In this document: one piece after another, positions 42,320 through 50,887 of the stretch | How positions within the stretch are numbered: the first letter of the stretch is position 1 | Layout: every line of letters begins with the position of its first letter | Source: Cloacibacillus porcorum | Lineage (GTDB): Bacteria > Synergistota > Synergistia > Synergistales > Synergistaceae | Direction: 5' to 3' | DNA length: 64,000 nucleotides | Assembly: GCF_001701045.1 (NCBI RefSeq) | Contig: NZ_CP016757.1 | Location: 2,878,219 to 2,942,218, forward strand | Made by a program: the position numbers and the translations under genes | The notes under the pieces: generated by a model | Databases searched by the model: none | What the model saw: only the letters and a program-made list of their open reading frames with translations | What the model was told of the DNA's origin: nothing

Positions 42320-44075
42320 ACTTACCGATAAAAATGAATGGTCCTCTTATCTGAGGGTCCTAAAATACTGCATCCCCTATAAAAAACGGCTCATCTACGC
42401 CGTTATCTGTATGGCGCTGTCCGCGATCGCCGCAATCACCCCGCCGTGGCTCATAAAGAACGTCGTTGACGACGTGCTCATCCGCAAGGAGACCTATATG
42501 CTGAACCTTCTCTGTTTCAGCGTCGTCTTTCTCTATATCCTGAAGGCCGTATTCACCTACGCCAACCTCTATCTCATGACCTGGGTGGGGCAAAAGGTGG
42601 TCATCGACATCCGCCTCGAGCTCTATGACCGCACGCAGAGGCTATCTCTGCTGACGCTCTACAGCAGGCGCTCCGGCGAATTCCTCTCGCGCATCACGAA
42701 CGATGTGTCGACGCTGCAGAATATCCTTGCCTCGGTGGTCGTAGATTTTGTCGTGCAGGGCATCACCTTCGTCGGAATCATCGGATTGCTGCTCTTCCTC
42801 AACTGGCGGCTGACCCTCGCCACCTTCATGGTGATCCCCATAGCGGTATTCGCCATCGACCAGGCCTCGTCGAAGCTGCGCAGGGTGGGCACGGTGATCC
42901 AGGAACGCCTCGCAATGGTCGCCGCAATCGCGCAGGAGGCGGTCTCGTCGATAAAGATCGTCCGCTCCTTCGCCACCGAGGAGGAGGAATACGAACGGTT
43001 CAAGGAGGAAAGCGATCTTCACTTTAAAGCGGTGATGAAGGGAACACAGGTACGGGGCGCGTTGGAGGGTATCGTCGAGGTCATCCTCATCGCGGCGCTC
43101 GCCGCCATCCTCTGGATCGGCGGCCGCAACGTAATCGGCGGGAAGCTCACCGCCGGCGGCCTCATCGCCTTCCTCACCTACATCGGCCTGCTCGTGCAGC
43201 CGGTGCGCGTGCTCAGCCGCGTCGTCAGCACGATACAGCAGGGCGCCGCCTCCGCCGACCGCGTCTTTGAGATACTGGACGAGGCCAACGAGGTGCCGCT
43301 CACCGAACACCCCGTCGTCCATTCGCCGATGAAGGGACACGTGAGCTTTGAAAATGTCGATTTCCGCTATAACGATTCAAAGCATGTCCTCAACGGCATA
43401 TCTTTTGAGATAAAACCGGGCGAGAAGGTCGCGATCGTCGGCCCTACCGGGGCGGGAAAATCGACGATCGCCGACCTCGTGATGCGCTTTTACGACCCGC
43501 AGGGCGGCGCCGTCAAGGTCGACGGGATAGACCTTCGCGACCTTGAATTAAAGTCATACCGCCGCCAGATAGGCGTCGTCCCCCAGGATCCCGTTCTTAT
43601 GAAGGGCACCCTGGCCTATAATATCGGCTACGGATGCCGCGGCATGACGAAAGCGAGCCTTGAGCGGGCGGCTAAGATGGCCGGGATCTATGATTTCATC
43701 ATGACGCTGCCGCGCGGCTTTGACACCGAGGTCGGAGAACGCGGCGTGACGCTCTCAGGCGGGCAGCGCCAGCGCGTCGCCATCGCGCGCGCCGTCGTGC
43801 GCGACCCACGGATATTGATAATGGACGAGGCAACCTCGTCGCTTGACGCGCTCGTCGAACAGCAGGTGCAGGAGGCGATGCACAACGCGATGGAGGGACG
43901 TACCTCCATCGTCATCGCGCACCGGCTGTCAACGATACGCGACGCCGACCGCATTCTGGTATTGAGGGACGGAAAGATCGCCGAGGCCGGCACTCACGAC
44001 GAACTTGTGGCCGCCGGCGGACACTATTACAGGTTATTCGCAGCAAGCAACGGAGAACACACGGAAGTGGGCTAA
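42312..44075 (+). CDS. msbA: Lipid A flippase-type ABC transporter MsbA
   Basis: 587 residues, with a fused membrane and ATPase half-transporter (six helices in about 1-325, nucleotide-binding domain about 340-580). Walker A is GPTGAGKST, Q-loop IGVVPQDPVLMKG, signature TLSGGQRQRVAIARA and Walker B ILIMDEATSSLD, with the switch His in IVIAHRLST. Operon position between lpxB and lpxK makes a lipid A core flippase the natural role. The gene starts within lpxB, and lpxK begins one base after its stop. Confidence 0.94.
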   Translation: MLKLTDKNEWSSYLRVLKYCIPYKKRLIYAVICMALSAIAAITPPWLIKNVVDDVLIRKETYMLNLLCFSVVFLYILKAVFTYANLYLMTWVGQKVVIDIRLELYDRTQRLSLLTLYSRRSGEFLSRITNDVSTLQNILASVVVDFVVQGITFVGIIGLLLFLNWRLTLATFMVIPIAVFAIDQASSKLRRVGTVIQERLAMVAAIAQEAVSSIKIVRSFATEEEEYERFKEESDLHFKAVMKGTQVRGALEGIVEVILIAALAAILWIGGRNVIGGKLTAGGLIAFLTYIGLLVQPVRVLSRVVSTIQQGAASADRVFEILDEANEVPLTEHPVVHSPMKGHVSFENVDFRYNDSKHVLNGISFEIKPGEKVAIVGPTGAGKSTIADLVMRFYDPQGGAVKVDGIDLRDLELKSYRRQIGVVPQDPVLMKGTLAYNIGYGCRGMTKASLERAAKMAGIYDFIMTLPRGFDTEVGERGVTLSGGQRQRVAIARAVVRDPRILIMDEATSSLDALVEQQVQEAMHNAMEGRTSIVIAHRLSTIRDADRILVLRDGKIAEAGTHDELVAAGGHYYRLFAASNGEHTEVG

Positions 44076-44076
44076 A

Positions 44077-46335
44077 ATGTCGAAAATCTTGCGCAGCTAC
44101 TTAAAATACGCGCGCGGCGAGAGCCGGTTTTCGCCGTGGAGCCTTTTATATCCGTGCCAGTTCGTTACGCACGCCTGGATGAAGCTGCGCATCGGCCTCT
44201 TCAACCGTGGGATATTCTCCGTCACCGACCCGATACTGCCAACGATAAGCATCGGCAACAACAGCTTCGGCGGCACCAATAAGACCCCTATGGCCGAATA
44301 CATCGTCCGCCAGTTTGCCGAAGCGGGAATAAAGGCGGGACTTGTGAGCCGCGGCTACCGGACCAAGGAACACCCGCCCCTCTGGATCGGGCAGGACGGC
44401 AAGAGCACGCGCCGCGACTTCGCGGGCGACGAGCCGCTGATGCTCGCGAAAAGGCTGCCGGATACCAAGGTGGTCGTCTCGCGCAACCGCATCGAGGGCG
44501 TGAAGCTGCTCGCCGCACTCGGCATGGAGGTCGCCGTCACGGACGACACCTTCCAGCACCGTAAGATGGGACGCGACGTCGACATCGTTCTCGTCGACTC
44601 CACCTGCCCCTTCGGCAATGGGCAGGTGATACCCGCGGGCTCCATGCGCGAACCGATGTCGGCTTTCCGCCGCGCGGATATAGTCGTGCTCACCAAGGCC
44701 AATCAGGCCGCCCCGGGAGCCGGGGAGGCGATAAAGAAAAGGCTAGCCCCATATGTGGAGCCGGATAAAATATTCACCGCCGATATAAAACTCGAAAGAT
44801 GGATGGAGATCACGCCCAAGGGAGAGAAGAAACTTCCCGAAGGATTCCTGCCGCGCGGCCGCTACATCGCGGTCTCGGCGATCGGAAATCCCGGCGGCTT
44901 TTATAATTTCCTTGAAGAAATGGGCGTCGGCGTCGCGCTGCGCCGCACCTACAGAGACCACCATATATTGACGAAGGAGGAGCTGGCGGAGCTGGACGCG
45001 CTCGCGGAGGAGAGCGAAGCCGACGGCTTCATCTGTACGGAGAAAGATCTTATGAACATGCCGCGGGAGCTCTCTCTGAACCGCCCGCTCTACGTGCCCT
45101 CGATCGCCGTCTCGCTCCACGACCCGCTCGCCTTTCGCAAAAAGATAATGGAGAGGCTGCGCCCAGCCTTCCTCGTCACCTCCAACGGCCACGGCGAGGA
45201 CGCCATCGGCCTCGTGCTGGCTAAGAAGCTCATCGAACGTTTTAAATGCGCGCAGATAGACGCCTTCACCTTTGTCGGTTCTGGCAAACCATACTCGCTG
45301 AACGGCATCCGCGTCGTCTCGCCGCCGGCGGAGATGCCGAGCGGCGGCGTCGTAAAATACCACCTTACCGACCTGTTTCGGGACCTGCGCCACGGCCTCG
45401 GCCGCTCGATCAGAAAACAGCGGGACCGGATGCGCTCCCTGCTCGGCAAGTACCGCACGCCGCTCTGCGTCGGCGACGTCTACCTGCTCGCCAGCGTCCT
45501 CTGGGGGCAGGGGATGAAGCCGATACTGGTCGCCACCGCGAAGACCGTACACCTGAGCGGCCACCTATGGATAGAAAAGTGGCTGCTGCGCAGGCGCAGC
45601 GTCCTCGTCTGGACACGTGACGAGGAGACGGCCCGCGAGCTCGTCGGGGACGGCGTGCCGGCGGTCTTTTACGGCAACCCGGTGATGGATCTGCTCGACG
45701 AGGTTAAGAACCCGGCCTTCGTCTGGGGCGAACGCGGCGCGAAGATATTGCTGCTGCCGGGGAGCCGGCCACGCGCCTATGAGGATATCAAACTGATACT
45801 TGATACGGTATCGCTGCTCGCCGCGAAGATGGAGTGCAGCTTCGTGATGGTCCCGGCGCCAACGATCGACATCAAAAAGATGACGGAGAATCTTGTGGGC
45901 TGGGAGCTCTCGGAGGACGGGACGGAACTTTTCTCCAAAGAGATCAGCGTGACGGTATGTTATGAACCGGTCGCCGCCGTCGCCTACGGGGCGGAGCTGC
46001 TGATCGGGCTTGGCGGCACGGCGAACCAGCTCTGCGCCGGCTTGGGAATTCCGGTCGTATCGATAATAGAGCGCGGGAAGCTGCGCCAAAAAAAGCTGCT
46101 GCGCGAGGCGGAGATACTCGTCCCCGCGGAGCCGGAGGCGCTATCCGAGGCCGCCTGGACAATACTCTCCGACAATAAACTGCGGCGCTCCATGCAGGAG
46201 GCGGGAATGAAAAACCTCGGACGCACCGGCGCGCTTGAAAAGGTGGTAGAGTACTGCGCGGAGGAGCTTGGCTGGGATACGCGCTGCCGCGTATATGAAA
46301 GATACAGGGATTATCTTGAATCGCTGGAGAAATAG
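44077..46335 (+). CDS. lpxK: Tetraacyldisaccharide 4'-kinase LpxK fused to an LpxB-related domain
   Basis: 752 residues from the ATG at 44077, one base after msbA. The N-terminal half (about 1-360) is LpxK: the P-loop variant SIGNNSFGGTNKTPM, VSRGYRT, FAGDEPLMLAKRLP, DDTFQHRKMGRDVDIVL, PAGSMREP and the late CTEKDLMNMP. The C-terminal half (about 365-752) starts LVTSNGHGEDAIGLVLAKKL and contains LLLPGSRPRAYEDI, CYEPVAAVAYGAELLIGLGGTANQLCAGLGIPVV. That is the lipid-A-disaccharide-synthase-related (LpxB-like) glycosyltransferase fold. One uninterrupted frame joins both; the second domain's role is unknown. Confidence 0.9.
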   Translation: MSKILRSYLKYARGESRFSPWSLLYPCQFVTHAWMKLRIGLFNRGIFSVTDPILPTISIGNNSFGGTNKTPMAEYIVRQFAEAGIKAGLVSRGYRTKEHPPLWIGQDGKSTRRDFAGDEPLMLAKRLPDTKVVVSRNRIEGVKLLAALGMEVAVTDDTFQHRKMGRDVDIVLVDSTCPFGNGQVIPAGSMREPMSAFRRADIVVLTKANQAAPGAGEAIKKRLAPYVEPDKIFTADIKLERWMEITPKGEKKLPEGFLPRGRYIAVSAIGNPGGFYNFLEEMGVGVALRRTYRDHHILTKEELAELDALAEESEADGFICTEKDLMNMPRELSLNRPLYVPSIAVSLHDPLAFRKKIMERLRPAFLVTSNGHGEDAIGLVLAKKLIERFKCAQIDAFTFVGSGKPYSLNGIRVVSPPAEMPSGGVVKYHLTDLFRDLRHGLGRSIRKQRDRMRSLLGKYRTPLCVGDVYLLASVLWGQGMKPILVATAKTVHLSGHLWIEKWLLRRRSVLVWTRDEETARELVGDGVPAVFYGNPVMDLLDEVKNPAFVWGERGAKILLLPGSRPRAYEDIKLILDTVSLLAAKMECSFVMVPAPTIDIKKMTENLVGWELSEDGTELFSKEISVTVCYEPVAAVAYGAELLIGLGGTANQLCAGLGIPVVSIIERGKLRQKKLLREAEILVPAEPEALSEAAWTILSDNKLRRSMQEAGMKNLGRTGALEKVVEYCAEELGWDTRCRVYERYRDYLESLEK

Positions 46336-46352
46336 ATAAGGAGCTGAATGCA

Positions 46353-47213
46353 ATGAAAACCGCAAGAGAGGTCAGGGTGAGGGACATCACGGTAGGAGGC
46401 GCGCGGTTGACTGTCGCCGCCGGTCCCTGTGTGCTCGACACCTTTGACGAAGCGCTGATGATCGCCCGCGAGATGAAGAAATACTGCGCGGAGTTTGGTT
46501 TCAATTACATATTCAAGGCCTCTTTCGACAAGGCCAACAGAACCTCGATAACAAGTTTCCGCGGCCCGGGGATAGAAACGGGACTCGAATGGCTTTCGGA
46601 GATCGGACGGCTTGCGGATGTTCCCGTGGTGACCGACATCCACGAGCCAGGCCAGGCGGAGATCGCCGCGCGCCATGTGGATCTGCTGCAGATACCGGCC
46701 TTCCTCTGCCGTCAGACAGATCTGCTCGCGGCGGCAAGCAAGACGGGCAAGCCACTCAATGTCAAGAAGGCGCAGTTCATGGCCCCCGAGGACATGGGCG
46801 CCGTCGTCGGCAAGTGCCGCGAAAGCGGCTGTGAGGATGTCATCCTCTGCGAGCGCGGGACGGCCTTCGGCTATCACGAGCTCTCGGTGGACTTCCGTTC
46901 GCTGCCCGTCATGCGCGCGCTCGGCTGTCCCGTGATGTTCGACGCGACGCACAGCGTCCAGAAGCCCGGCGGCAAGGGCACCTGCAGCGGCGGCGACCGC
47001 TCCTTCGTGCTGCCGCTGATCCGCGCCGCCGCCGCGCTCGGCATCGACGCGCTCTTTATGGAGGTGCACCCGAACCCCGACGCCGCGAAATGCGACGGCC
47101 CCAACTCAATCCCGCTCTCCAAGGTGCGCGAGGTGCTGCGCCAGACATACGAGATAGATAAGATTGTCCGCGAAAAGATAGATTTCGCGGCGCTGGACTG
47201 GTCGGAGGAATAG
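46353..47213 (+). CDS. kdsA: 3-deoxy-8-phosphooctulonate synthase
   Basis: 286 residues. It condenses phosphoenolpyruvate with arabinose 5-phosphate to Kdo 8-phosphate. TVAAGPCVLD, FKASFDKANRTSITSFRGPG, VVTDIHEPGQAEIAA, QIPAFLCRQTDLL, CERGTAFGYHEL, PVMFDATHSVQKPGG and FMEVHPNPDAAKCDGPN are KdsA hallmarks. In SVQKPG the residue set suggests the metal-dependent or independent type should be judged by the Cys/Asn at the N-terminal motif: AGPCV has Cys, pointing to the metal-dependent class. AAGGAG precedes the start. Confidence 0.97.
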   Translation: MKTAREVRVRDITVGGARLTVAAGPCVLDTFDEALMIAREMKKYCAEFGFNYIFKASFDKANRTSITSFRGPGIETGLEWLSEIGRLADVPVVTDIHEPGQAEIAARHVDLLQIPAFLCRQTDLLAAASKTGKPLNVKKAQFMAPEDMGAVVGKCRESGCEDVILCERGTAFGYHELSVDFRSLPVMRALGCPVMFDATHSVQKPGGKGTCSGGDRSFVLPLIRAAAALGIDALFMEVHPNPDAAKCDGPNSIPLSKVREVLRQTYEIDKIVREKIDFAALDWSEE

Positions 47214-47215
47214 AG

Positions 47216-48220
47216 ATGAATCTGCCGTACGAACGCGAAGAAAAGAAACTCTCATCCGAGGAGCTGCTGGCCACCGGAAGAGATATCATGCTCAAAGAGG
47301 CGGAGGCGCTCAAAAGCGCGACCGAGAGAATGGGTGCGGAGATGGCCTCCGCCGCCCACCTCGTGAGCCGCTGCCGCGGACGCATCGTCGTCTCCGGCCT
47401 CGGCAAATCGGGGCATGTGGGGCGCAAGACGGCGGCGACCTTCGCATCGCTCGGCGTACCGGCCTTCTTCCTCCACGCCACGGAGGGAGCGCACGGCGAT
47501 TTAGGCATGGTCTGCCGCGAAGACGTCGGATATTTCCTCAGCAACAGCGGCGAGACCCAGGAGCTGATCGCGCTCATCCCCTATTTCAAGAGGCTCGGCG
47601 CGCCGATCATCGCCGTCACCGGCAACCCTGAATCGACGCTCGCGCGCGAGGCGGATATCGTCCTCAACTGCCACGTTGAATCCGAGGCCGACCCGCTGAA
47701 GCTCGCGCCAACCAGCAGCACGACGCTGCAAATGGCGCTCGGCGACGCGGTGGCGGGCATGTCTACGCTGCTGCTCGGCCTCCAGAAGGAGGACTTCGCC
47801 CTCTTCCACCCGGGCGGCTCGCTCGGCAAGCGGCTGCTGCTGCGCGTCTCCGACCTGATGGGCAGCGGCGACAGGATGCCGATAACGAAGCAGGACGCGA
47901 GGGTGCGCGACGCGCTATTCGACATCACCAGCAAAGGCTACGGCGCGACGGCGATCGTCGACGACGAGGGCAAACTCACCGGCGTATTCACCGACGGCGA
48001 CCTGCGCCGTTTCATCGAAAAAGAGGGGCTCGAGGGCCTCGAACTCCCCGTCTTCCGCGCCATGACGAAGAACCCGCGCGTCATCGGGCCGGAACGGCTC
48101 GCCGTCGAGGCGGTGCGCATCGTAGAAGAGTGGGAGGTCTCCGCCCTCATCGTGGTACAGGACGGCAAGCCGATCGGCATGGTCCACATCCACGAGATCC
48201 TTAAGGCGGGGGTGGCCTAG
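47216..48220 (+). CDS. kdsD: Arabinose-5-phosphate isomerase KdsD (SIS-CBS)
   Basis: 334 residues. An N-terminal SIS domain (about 35-180: VVSGLGKSGHVGRKTAATFASLG, HATEGAHGDLGM, SNSGETQELI) is followed by two CBS domains (about 220-334). It converts ribulose 5-phosphate to arabinose 5-phosphate for KdsA. Start lies two bases after the kdsA stop with GAGGAAT upstream. The TAG stop lies in the same frame as waaA, which begins immediately after. Confidence 0.96.
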   Translation: MNLPYEREEKKLSSEELLATGRDIMLKEAEALKSATERMGAEMASAAHLVSRCRGRIVVSGLGKSGHVGRKTAATFASLGVPAFFLHATEGAHGDLGMVCREDVGYFLSNSGETQELIALIPYFKRLGAPIIAVTGNPESTLAREADIVLNCHVESEADPLKLAPTSSTTLQMALGDAVAGMSTLLLGLQKEDFALFHPGGSLGKRLLLRVSDLMGSGDRMPITKQDARVRDALFDITSKGYGATAIVDDEGKLTGVFTDGDLRRFIEKEGLEGLELPVFRAMTKNPRVIGPERLAVEAVRIVEEWEVSALIVVQDGKPIGMVHIHEILKAGVA

Positions 48221-49498
48221 CTGTCGCTGCTGCGCAGTCTGTACCAGCTTCCGATAAACGCCTTCTTCGCCCTTTCACAGGACAGACTTAAGGCGAAATA
48301 TACCGAAGGCAACGACGAGCGTCAGGGAAAGATACCGCCCGAAAAGCTTGCGATGCTTTCCGGCGCGCGCCCCGTGTGGGTGCACGCCGTCTCGGTCGGC
48401 GAGGTACAGGCGGCGGTGCCCTTTATAAAGGCGGCGCGGGCCGACGGCTACAAAGGCCCCATCGTCCTCTCGACGACGACACAGACGGGAAAGGCGATGG
48501 CCGAGCGGCTCGGCGGCGGACTATTCGACCTCCATATCTACTATCCATGGGACAAGAAAAAGTTCGTCGCGCTGGCACTTGATACGCTTCGCCCAGAGCT
48601 GTTCGTCACCGCGGAGACCGAACTCTGGCCAAACATGCTCTGGGAGTGCCGCGAGCGCGCGATTCCCGCCTTCCTCATCAACGGCCGCATCTCCGACCGT
48701 ACATGGGGCCGTATCAGCGGCGGGATCGCCAAACATGCGGCGGCCAGCCTCTACTCGCTATTCAGCGAGCTTTATCTCCGCGACGAAGAGGACGCGCGGC
48801 GGCTCTCGGAGGTCGGCGTAAGGGCGGAAAAGCTTCACGTCCTCGGAGACAGCAAAATCGACGCGCTGCTCGCGAGAAAAAACACCGCGGCCCGCGACGG
48901 CTGGCGGGAAAAATTCGGCGCGCCGGAGCGCCCGATATTCATCGCCGGCAGCACCCATACGGGCGAGGACGAAAAGGTCATCGCCGCCTTTGAGCTGCTG
49001 CGCGAGAGCAGGCCGGATGCGCGGCTCATCATCGCGCCCCGCCATCCGGAGAGGGCGGAGGCGGTCGCCTCGCTCGTTCCGAAAAAATATAAAACCATGA
49101 GGCTGTCGGCGCTCGCAGAGGGCTGGGACGTCCTTATCATAGATAAGATCGGCGTGCTTTTCGACCTCTACGGCACGGCATACTCCGCTTTCGTCGGCGG
49201 CAGCTTCGCCGACAAGGGCGGGCAAAATATCCTCGAACCATTCTCCTGGGGCGTCCCCGTCCAGTACGGGCCTCACATGGAGGATTTCGCGCAGGCTTCG
49301 CGCGCCTTCATCTCAATGGGCGCGGCGGCGCAGGTGGCGGACGAGAGGGAGCTCGCCGAGGTGTGGCTCAGCCTCGCCGCGGAGAGGGATACCGGAGAGA
49401 GATGGCAGCGGCTGAGCCGTGATTACTTTGAAAAATCATGCGGCGCCTCTATGCGCACATGGCAAATGATAAAAAAATATCTAAGCGGTTACGGTTAA
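48221..49498 (+). CDS. waaA: Kdo transferase WaaA (KdtA), probable CTG start
   Basis: 425 residues if read from CTG 48221, directly after the kdsD TAG. No ATG, GTG or TTG occurs in this frame before ATG 48353 (residue 45). Starting there would remove the N-terminal membrane-anchor region (SLLRSLYQLPINAFFAL) and the KIPPEK segment that WaaA proteins need, leaving only 381 residues. GT30 motifs follow: VWVHAVSVGEVQAA, TETELWPNMLWECR, FIAGSTHTGEDE, IIAPRHPERAEAV and FADKGGQNILEPFSWGVPVQYGPHM. It attaches Kdo to lipid IVA at the inner membrane. Confidence 0.88.
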   Translation: MSLLRSLYQLPINAFFALSQDRLKAKYTEGNDERQGKIPPEKLAMLSGARPVWVHAVSVGEVQAAVPFIKAARADGYKGPIVLSTTTQTGKAMAERLGGGLFDLHIYYPWDKKKFVALALDTLRPELFVTAETELWPNMLWECRERAIPAFLINGRISDRTWGRISGGIAKHAAASLYSLFSELYLRDEEDARRLSEVGVRAEKLHVLGDSKIDALLARKNTAARDGWREKFGAPERPIFIAGSTHTGEDEKVIAAFELLRESRPDARLIIAPRHPERAEAVASLVPKKYKTMRLSALAEGWDVLIIDKIGVLFDLYGTAYSAFVGGSFADKGGQNILEPFSWGVPVQYGPHMEDFAQASRAFISMGAAAQVADERELAEVWLSLAAERDTGERWQRLSRDYFEKSCGASMRTWQMIKKYLSGYG

Positions 49499-49580
49499 GG
49501 CATTTTATCAACGTCAGATGATCTGAAAGCTCGACTTTTTAATTTTTGCGAACCGAATAGTTTGTCTATCGGGCGTATAC

Positions 49581-49672
49581 TATAATAATATTGAAGCCGC
49601 AGGCGAAACACGCCGTAAGGCGGGGGCCTTTGACCGGCTGCACCTAATTATGACGCGGGAGGAAGATTGTTT
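49581..49672 (+). promoter_or_regulatory. Promoter and leader of the 404-residue gene
   Basis: TATAAT at 49581-49586 has a weak -35. The leader of about 80 bases contains GGCG/CGCC stems (around GCAGGCGAAACACGCCG) and ends in GGAGG 10 bases before the ATG. Upstream, TCAGATGATCTGA at about 49515-49527 is a perfect 13-base palindrome. It suggests a fresh promoter inside the LPS block. Confidence 0.45.
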
Positions 49673-50887
49673 ATGAATATCAACCGTGAACTGATAGAGA
49701 AATTCTACGGAGGGCTCGACGAACGTTCGCAGGAGGCGCTCGACGCCGCCGCAGAACGGGTCGTCGCCGCTAAAAAACGCGGCGGCAAGGTGGCGGTCGT
49801 CACCGGAAGCGGCCCGAACCTGCATGAGGGCGTAACGACCCTCATCGCCGAGCTGATCGAAAAGGGCATCGTCGACGGCGTCACGACCAGCTCCGCCGTC
49901 GTCAATCACGAAATGGGCGGCGCGCTCGACCGGGTGAAGATGTGCGGCGCAGCTCAATTTGGACTTGACGAGGACAATATGCCGCGCGGCAACGTCTTTG
50001 AATTCACAGATATGAGCGACGGGGAGCTCGCGGAGCTCGCGAAAGAGATGATCCTTGACGACGAGCTTCTCGCGAAGCGCCACAGCGCCGAGGGGCACAT
50101 GGTGATCAAGGCCGCGGCGAATATGGCCTACCCGATGGGACTGCGCACGGAGAGGCTCGCGGAGGAGATACATTCCCTCTGCCGCCAGTCCGGCCTGCCC
50201 TTTGAGACCGTCGCCGGCTGGGGCTGCGACCGGCGCACGATGCTCGGCAGCGGCGCCGCCAAGAACGTTCCCGTCCTCGTGACGATCCCGCAGCTGGTCG
50301 GCGGCGGCCACGTCGGCCTCGCGGTCGGCGACAGCATCCCCATCGCCGAACGCTCGCGCCGTATCGCCGCGATGCTGGGCTCCGCCGACGTCATCATCGA
50401 ATCGGCGGTGGCGCTGACGCAGGAGATACACGACGGCCCATTTGAGACCTACACCGGCCACGGCATCTGGTCCTGGTGGCAGGGACAGTCCGTCTACAGC
50501 CTGAAAGACAAGTCTCTCATCCGCTTCGACCTTGACGAAAACCTGCGCCGCGCTCAGGACCTGCAAAAGTCGAGCGCGATGATCCAGGAGGCGATCGACA
50601 AGGGGCTGCCAAAGACGAAGATATCGAAGATTCCCTTCCGCATGGAGATGTCGGCCTTCGCCCGCCACGAGGGAAGTCTGCCCGTGATCGGCGACATCGG
50701 TATGATCTGGCCGGTATTCGCGACAAAGATCGCCGACGCGCTCGGCATCGAGCTTGAATTCATGAGCTATAAGCAGGAGACGGAAGAGGGCCGGGCGATG
50801 CGCGAATGGATCGTCGAAAACGTCAGGCCGCTTGACCGCGCAGAGATGCTGAAAAAATACAGAGAATGGCAGGCGCAGAACAGATGA
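49673..50887 (+). CDS. Unrecognised 404-residue protein in the Kdo cluster
   Basis: 404 residues from ATG 49673 (the TTG six bases earlier is too close to GGAGG). Soluble, no signal peptide. Near the N-terminus VAVVTGSGPNLHEGVTTLI and ELIEKGIVDGVTTSSAVVNHE faintly recall the nucleotide-binding part of deoxyhypusine-synthase-like proteins, but the later catalytic lysine motif of those enzymes is not visible. Other blocks that look conserved are AGWGCDRRTMLGSGAA, TIPQLVGGGHVGLAVGD and GHGIWSWWQGQSVYSL. It lies between waaA and kdsB and shares an ATGA overlap with kdsB, which points to a surface-sugar role. I cannot assign a function. Confidence 0.85.
   Translation: MNINRELIEKFYGGLDERSQEALDAAAERVVAAKKRGGKVAVVTGSGPNLHEGVTTLIAELIEKGIVDGVTTSSAVVNHEMGGALDRVKMCGAAQFGLDEDNMPRGNVFEFTDMSDGELAELAKEMILDDELLAKRHSAEGHMVIKAAANMAYPMGLRTERLAEEIHSLCRQSGLPFETVAGWGCDRRTMLGSGAAKNVPVLVTIPQLVGGGHVGLAVGDSIPIAERSRRIAAMLGSADVIIESAVALTQEIHDGPFETYTGHGIWSWWQGQSVYSLKDKSLIRFDLDENLRRAQDLQKSSAMIQEAIDKGLPKTKISKIPFRMEMSAFARHEGSLPVIGDIGMIWPVFATKIADALGIELEFMSYKQETEEGRAMREWIVENVRPLDRAEMLKKYREWQAQNR

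Noticed and set aside
48218-48220. KdsD-WaaA translational fusion through TAG as the main reading
   Set aside because: KdsD ends at its normal family length, and each enzyme usually acts alone; coupling with a CTG start needs fewer assumptions. It remains possible and is noted in the findings.
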